Assembly: GCA_963691815.1 (NCBI GenBank)
Contig: OY829662.1
Location: 16,310,411 to 16,374,410, forward strand
Length of the DNA: 64,000 bases
Origin: Echiichthys vipera
Taxonomy: Eukaryota; Chordata; Actinopteri; Perciformes; Trachinidae
Direction of reading: 5' to 3'
The position numbers and the translations under genes are program-made. Below, piece by piece: positions 62,196 to 64,000 of this stretch (positions within the stretch are counted from its first letter, which is position 1; every line of letters begins with the position of its first letter). The notes under the pieces were generated by a model. That model was not told the origin of the DNA. It searched no databases and saw only the letters and a list, made by a program, of their open reading frames with translations.

Positions 62196-64000
62196 AGCCA
62201 TAATAATACTAACACACCAGAAAAGTTGTGACTTTTCCGATAAATCCCTCCCCACTGTCTCATGCAGGAATCACTGTCAAAAATGTATTTCCAAACTGAG
62301 CAACAGGGTTTGCAACAAGTACTAAATTGATGTCCCTCATTGAGATTTTTCTGATTCAAGTCAGTCAATCAGATCAGCTCTGCATACTGTTGGCACAAAC
62401 ACTGGTTAAAGCTAGAGTGAGTGAATTTGCTTGCCCAGGCATTGTAGCCTACTTACATTTACTTCAATTTTATCACAGAGTCAGCTGCCTGCAATGTAAG
62501 TGTGCCTGAATAAATATTCCATCACTATTGAAAAAAACTTTCATATATGAACATTTGGGCTCAAACCCTCTATTTGTGGCTTGCAGCTATGTTTTATGAT
62601 CTTTTTGAGACTACATTTTGTTGGCAAGTGCAGCTCGCTGTTAGCAGAGCACTCACTTACTGTGTCGACAGAGACTGTTCAAATTTGATTCATCATTTTG
62701 TGTGAGCGGAGAACTGGCCACTGCCAAACAGAGAATTTCATTTGAATAAAAAGGTTGACTATTTGTCCCATTGGGAAAGAAAAGTTATTCTCTATTACAG
62801 TGAGGGTTTATCAGTTTTCCACTAACACAAATAGATGTTAGAAAAATCTCCTGATGCTTATGAAAAAAAGAGTATGTTGCATTATAATCAGGAACATAAT
62901 TGGTAAGAGACATTAAATAAGCCCTGAAATAAGAAATTTGATTACCTCTCAGCGGACTTAACTTTGTGGATGACAGATTAAAGAAATTAAAGTTTAACTC
63001 TGTTGTCTAAACACTGTGAGGGGAAAAACATTTGATTTATTTTGCAAATTACAATAATAAAGTGGATGAGAAATGCTACTTTTCTTCAGTCAAAATGATT
63101 ATTTCCCTTTTGTCACCAGTCAATCACTTTATTTTTGTCATTTATGGACTTGAATTAGTATAGAGCCTTTCTCTTCCAACTACTAAAATCGCTTTACACT
63201 ACATGCCACATTCATAGATTCAAGCACACATTCATACACCGATGTCTAAGGCTACCATGCGAGGTGCCAGCTGCTCACCAGGAATCTAAATCTAACCATT
63301 CGGGAGCAGTTTGGGGTTAAGTGTCTTTATATATTCTTGGAAATGTGGACATGCAGATCATACTATCAATCTGATTAGTTAAAGACCTATTTTACCTCCT
63401 GAGTCACAACCCTCCCTTTAGTATAGTTTTAAACACTTTCTTGGTTAATATAGGGACTCGCAACGTATGTTATTATATGGAAAATGTAATAGGAACTTTT
63501 TACCCTTTAATCAGCTGCATTACATAAAAACAATGGAAAGTTAAATCAGTATTTATCATAAATGATGATGTTTTTCTTAAAAACAGTACATCGCTGCCAT
63601 ATGTTTGTCATTTAAAGAAACATTCTCTTTGTTTGCTTATATTATAAAAATATGCAGATTATATGAAAATATTATACAGAGCATTTAGTGTCCACATCTC
63701 ATGAGCTGGGGTATTTAACCTTTGAGGAAACTCTTGACCGTGTTCACACACAGTTTTTTATTTTGTATGTGTGATTCAGTTATGTGTACATTTTTGTTTG
63801 TATATATTTTTATATCTTTGAGAAGTGAAGTATTTTACACTGACATTTTTAGTACCCTCACAGTGACTCACAGCTTGCAGCGGATCATTTAATTAAAGAA
63901 TCATTCTTGTCTACCGAGTACACACATAAAACATGCCCTTTGAGGTACTTGGTGTTAATGAATCATTATCAGTCTTTCTACAATCCATTACTGGAGTTCC
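62196..64000. other. Gene-empty stretch to the window edge
   Basis: AT-rich sequence without identified genes or elements. ORFs of about 60 codons only. Confidence 0.5.

Overview
This window looks like one stretch of a teleost (probably percomorph) fish chromosome. The DNA is AT-rich and gene-poor. It carries very long CA microsatellites, tRNA-derived SINEs, L2-clade LINE pieces, a Ty3/gypsy integrase remnant and a decayed PIF/Harbinger transposon, a mixture typical of ray-finned fish. All recognisable gene structure is eukaryotic (introns with GT/AG borders). There is no bacterial operon, phage or CRISPR.

Only one protein-coding gene can be read with confidence: hs3st2, a heparan sulfate glucosamine 3-O-sulfotransferase, on the minus strand. 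Exon 1 (35689-36200) lies in a CpG-rich patch and encodes the cytoplasmic tail, membrane anchor, stem and the 5' phosphosulfate-binding loop. After an intron of about 15 kb, exon 2 (20110-20728) encodes the rest of the sulfotransferase domain and the stop codon. Spliced, they give 376 residues, close to the 367 of the human protein as I recall it.

Left of the gene (1-20 kb) there is repeat-laden intergenic DNA. It holds two weak candidate exons on the plus strand (411-523 and 2243-2380), a large inverted repeat at 8480-8985, a decayed Myb/SANT-like transposon ORF near 7.7 kb and several LINE/SINE scraps. The intron holds a SINE with clear target-site duplications, two long CA tracts and several interspersed repeats. 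Right of the promoter (37.7-40.1 kb) is a pile of mobile-element remains: L2 reverse transcriptase, gypsy integrase, and a 925-bp Harbinger element with terminal inverted repeats, a Myb-like ORF and a broken transposase. From 40 to 64 kb I see repeats, a strong G-quadruplex motif, one candidate terminal exon (45071-45178), another L2 fragment and a second tRNA-derived SINE, but no gene I can name.

I did not find an undescribed biological system. The most useful leads are the three candidate exons, the overlapping upstream ORF in the hs3st2 leader, and the structured repeats.
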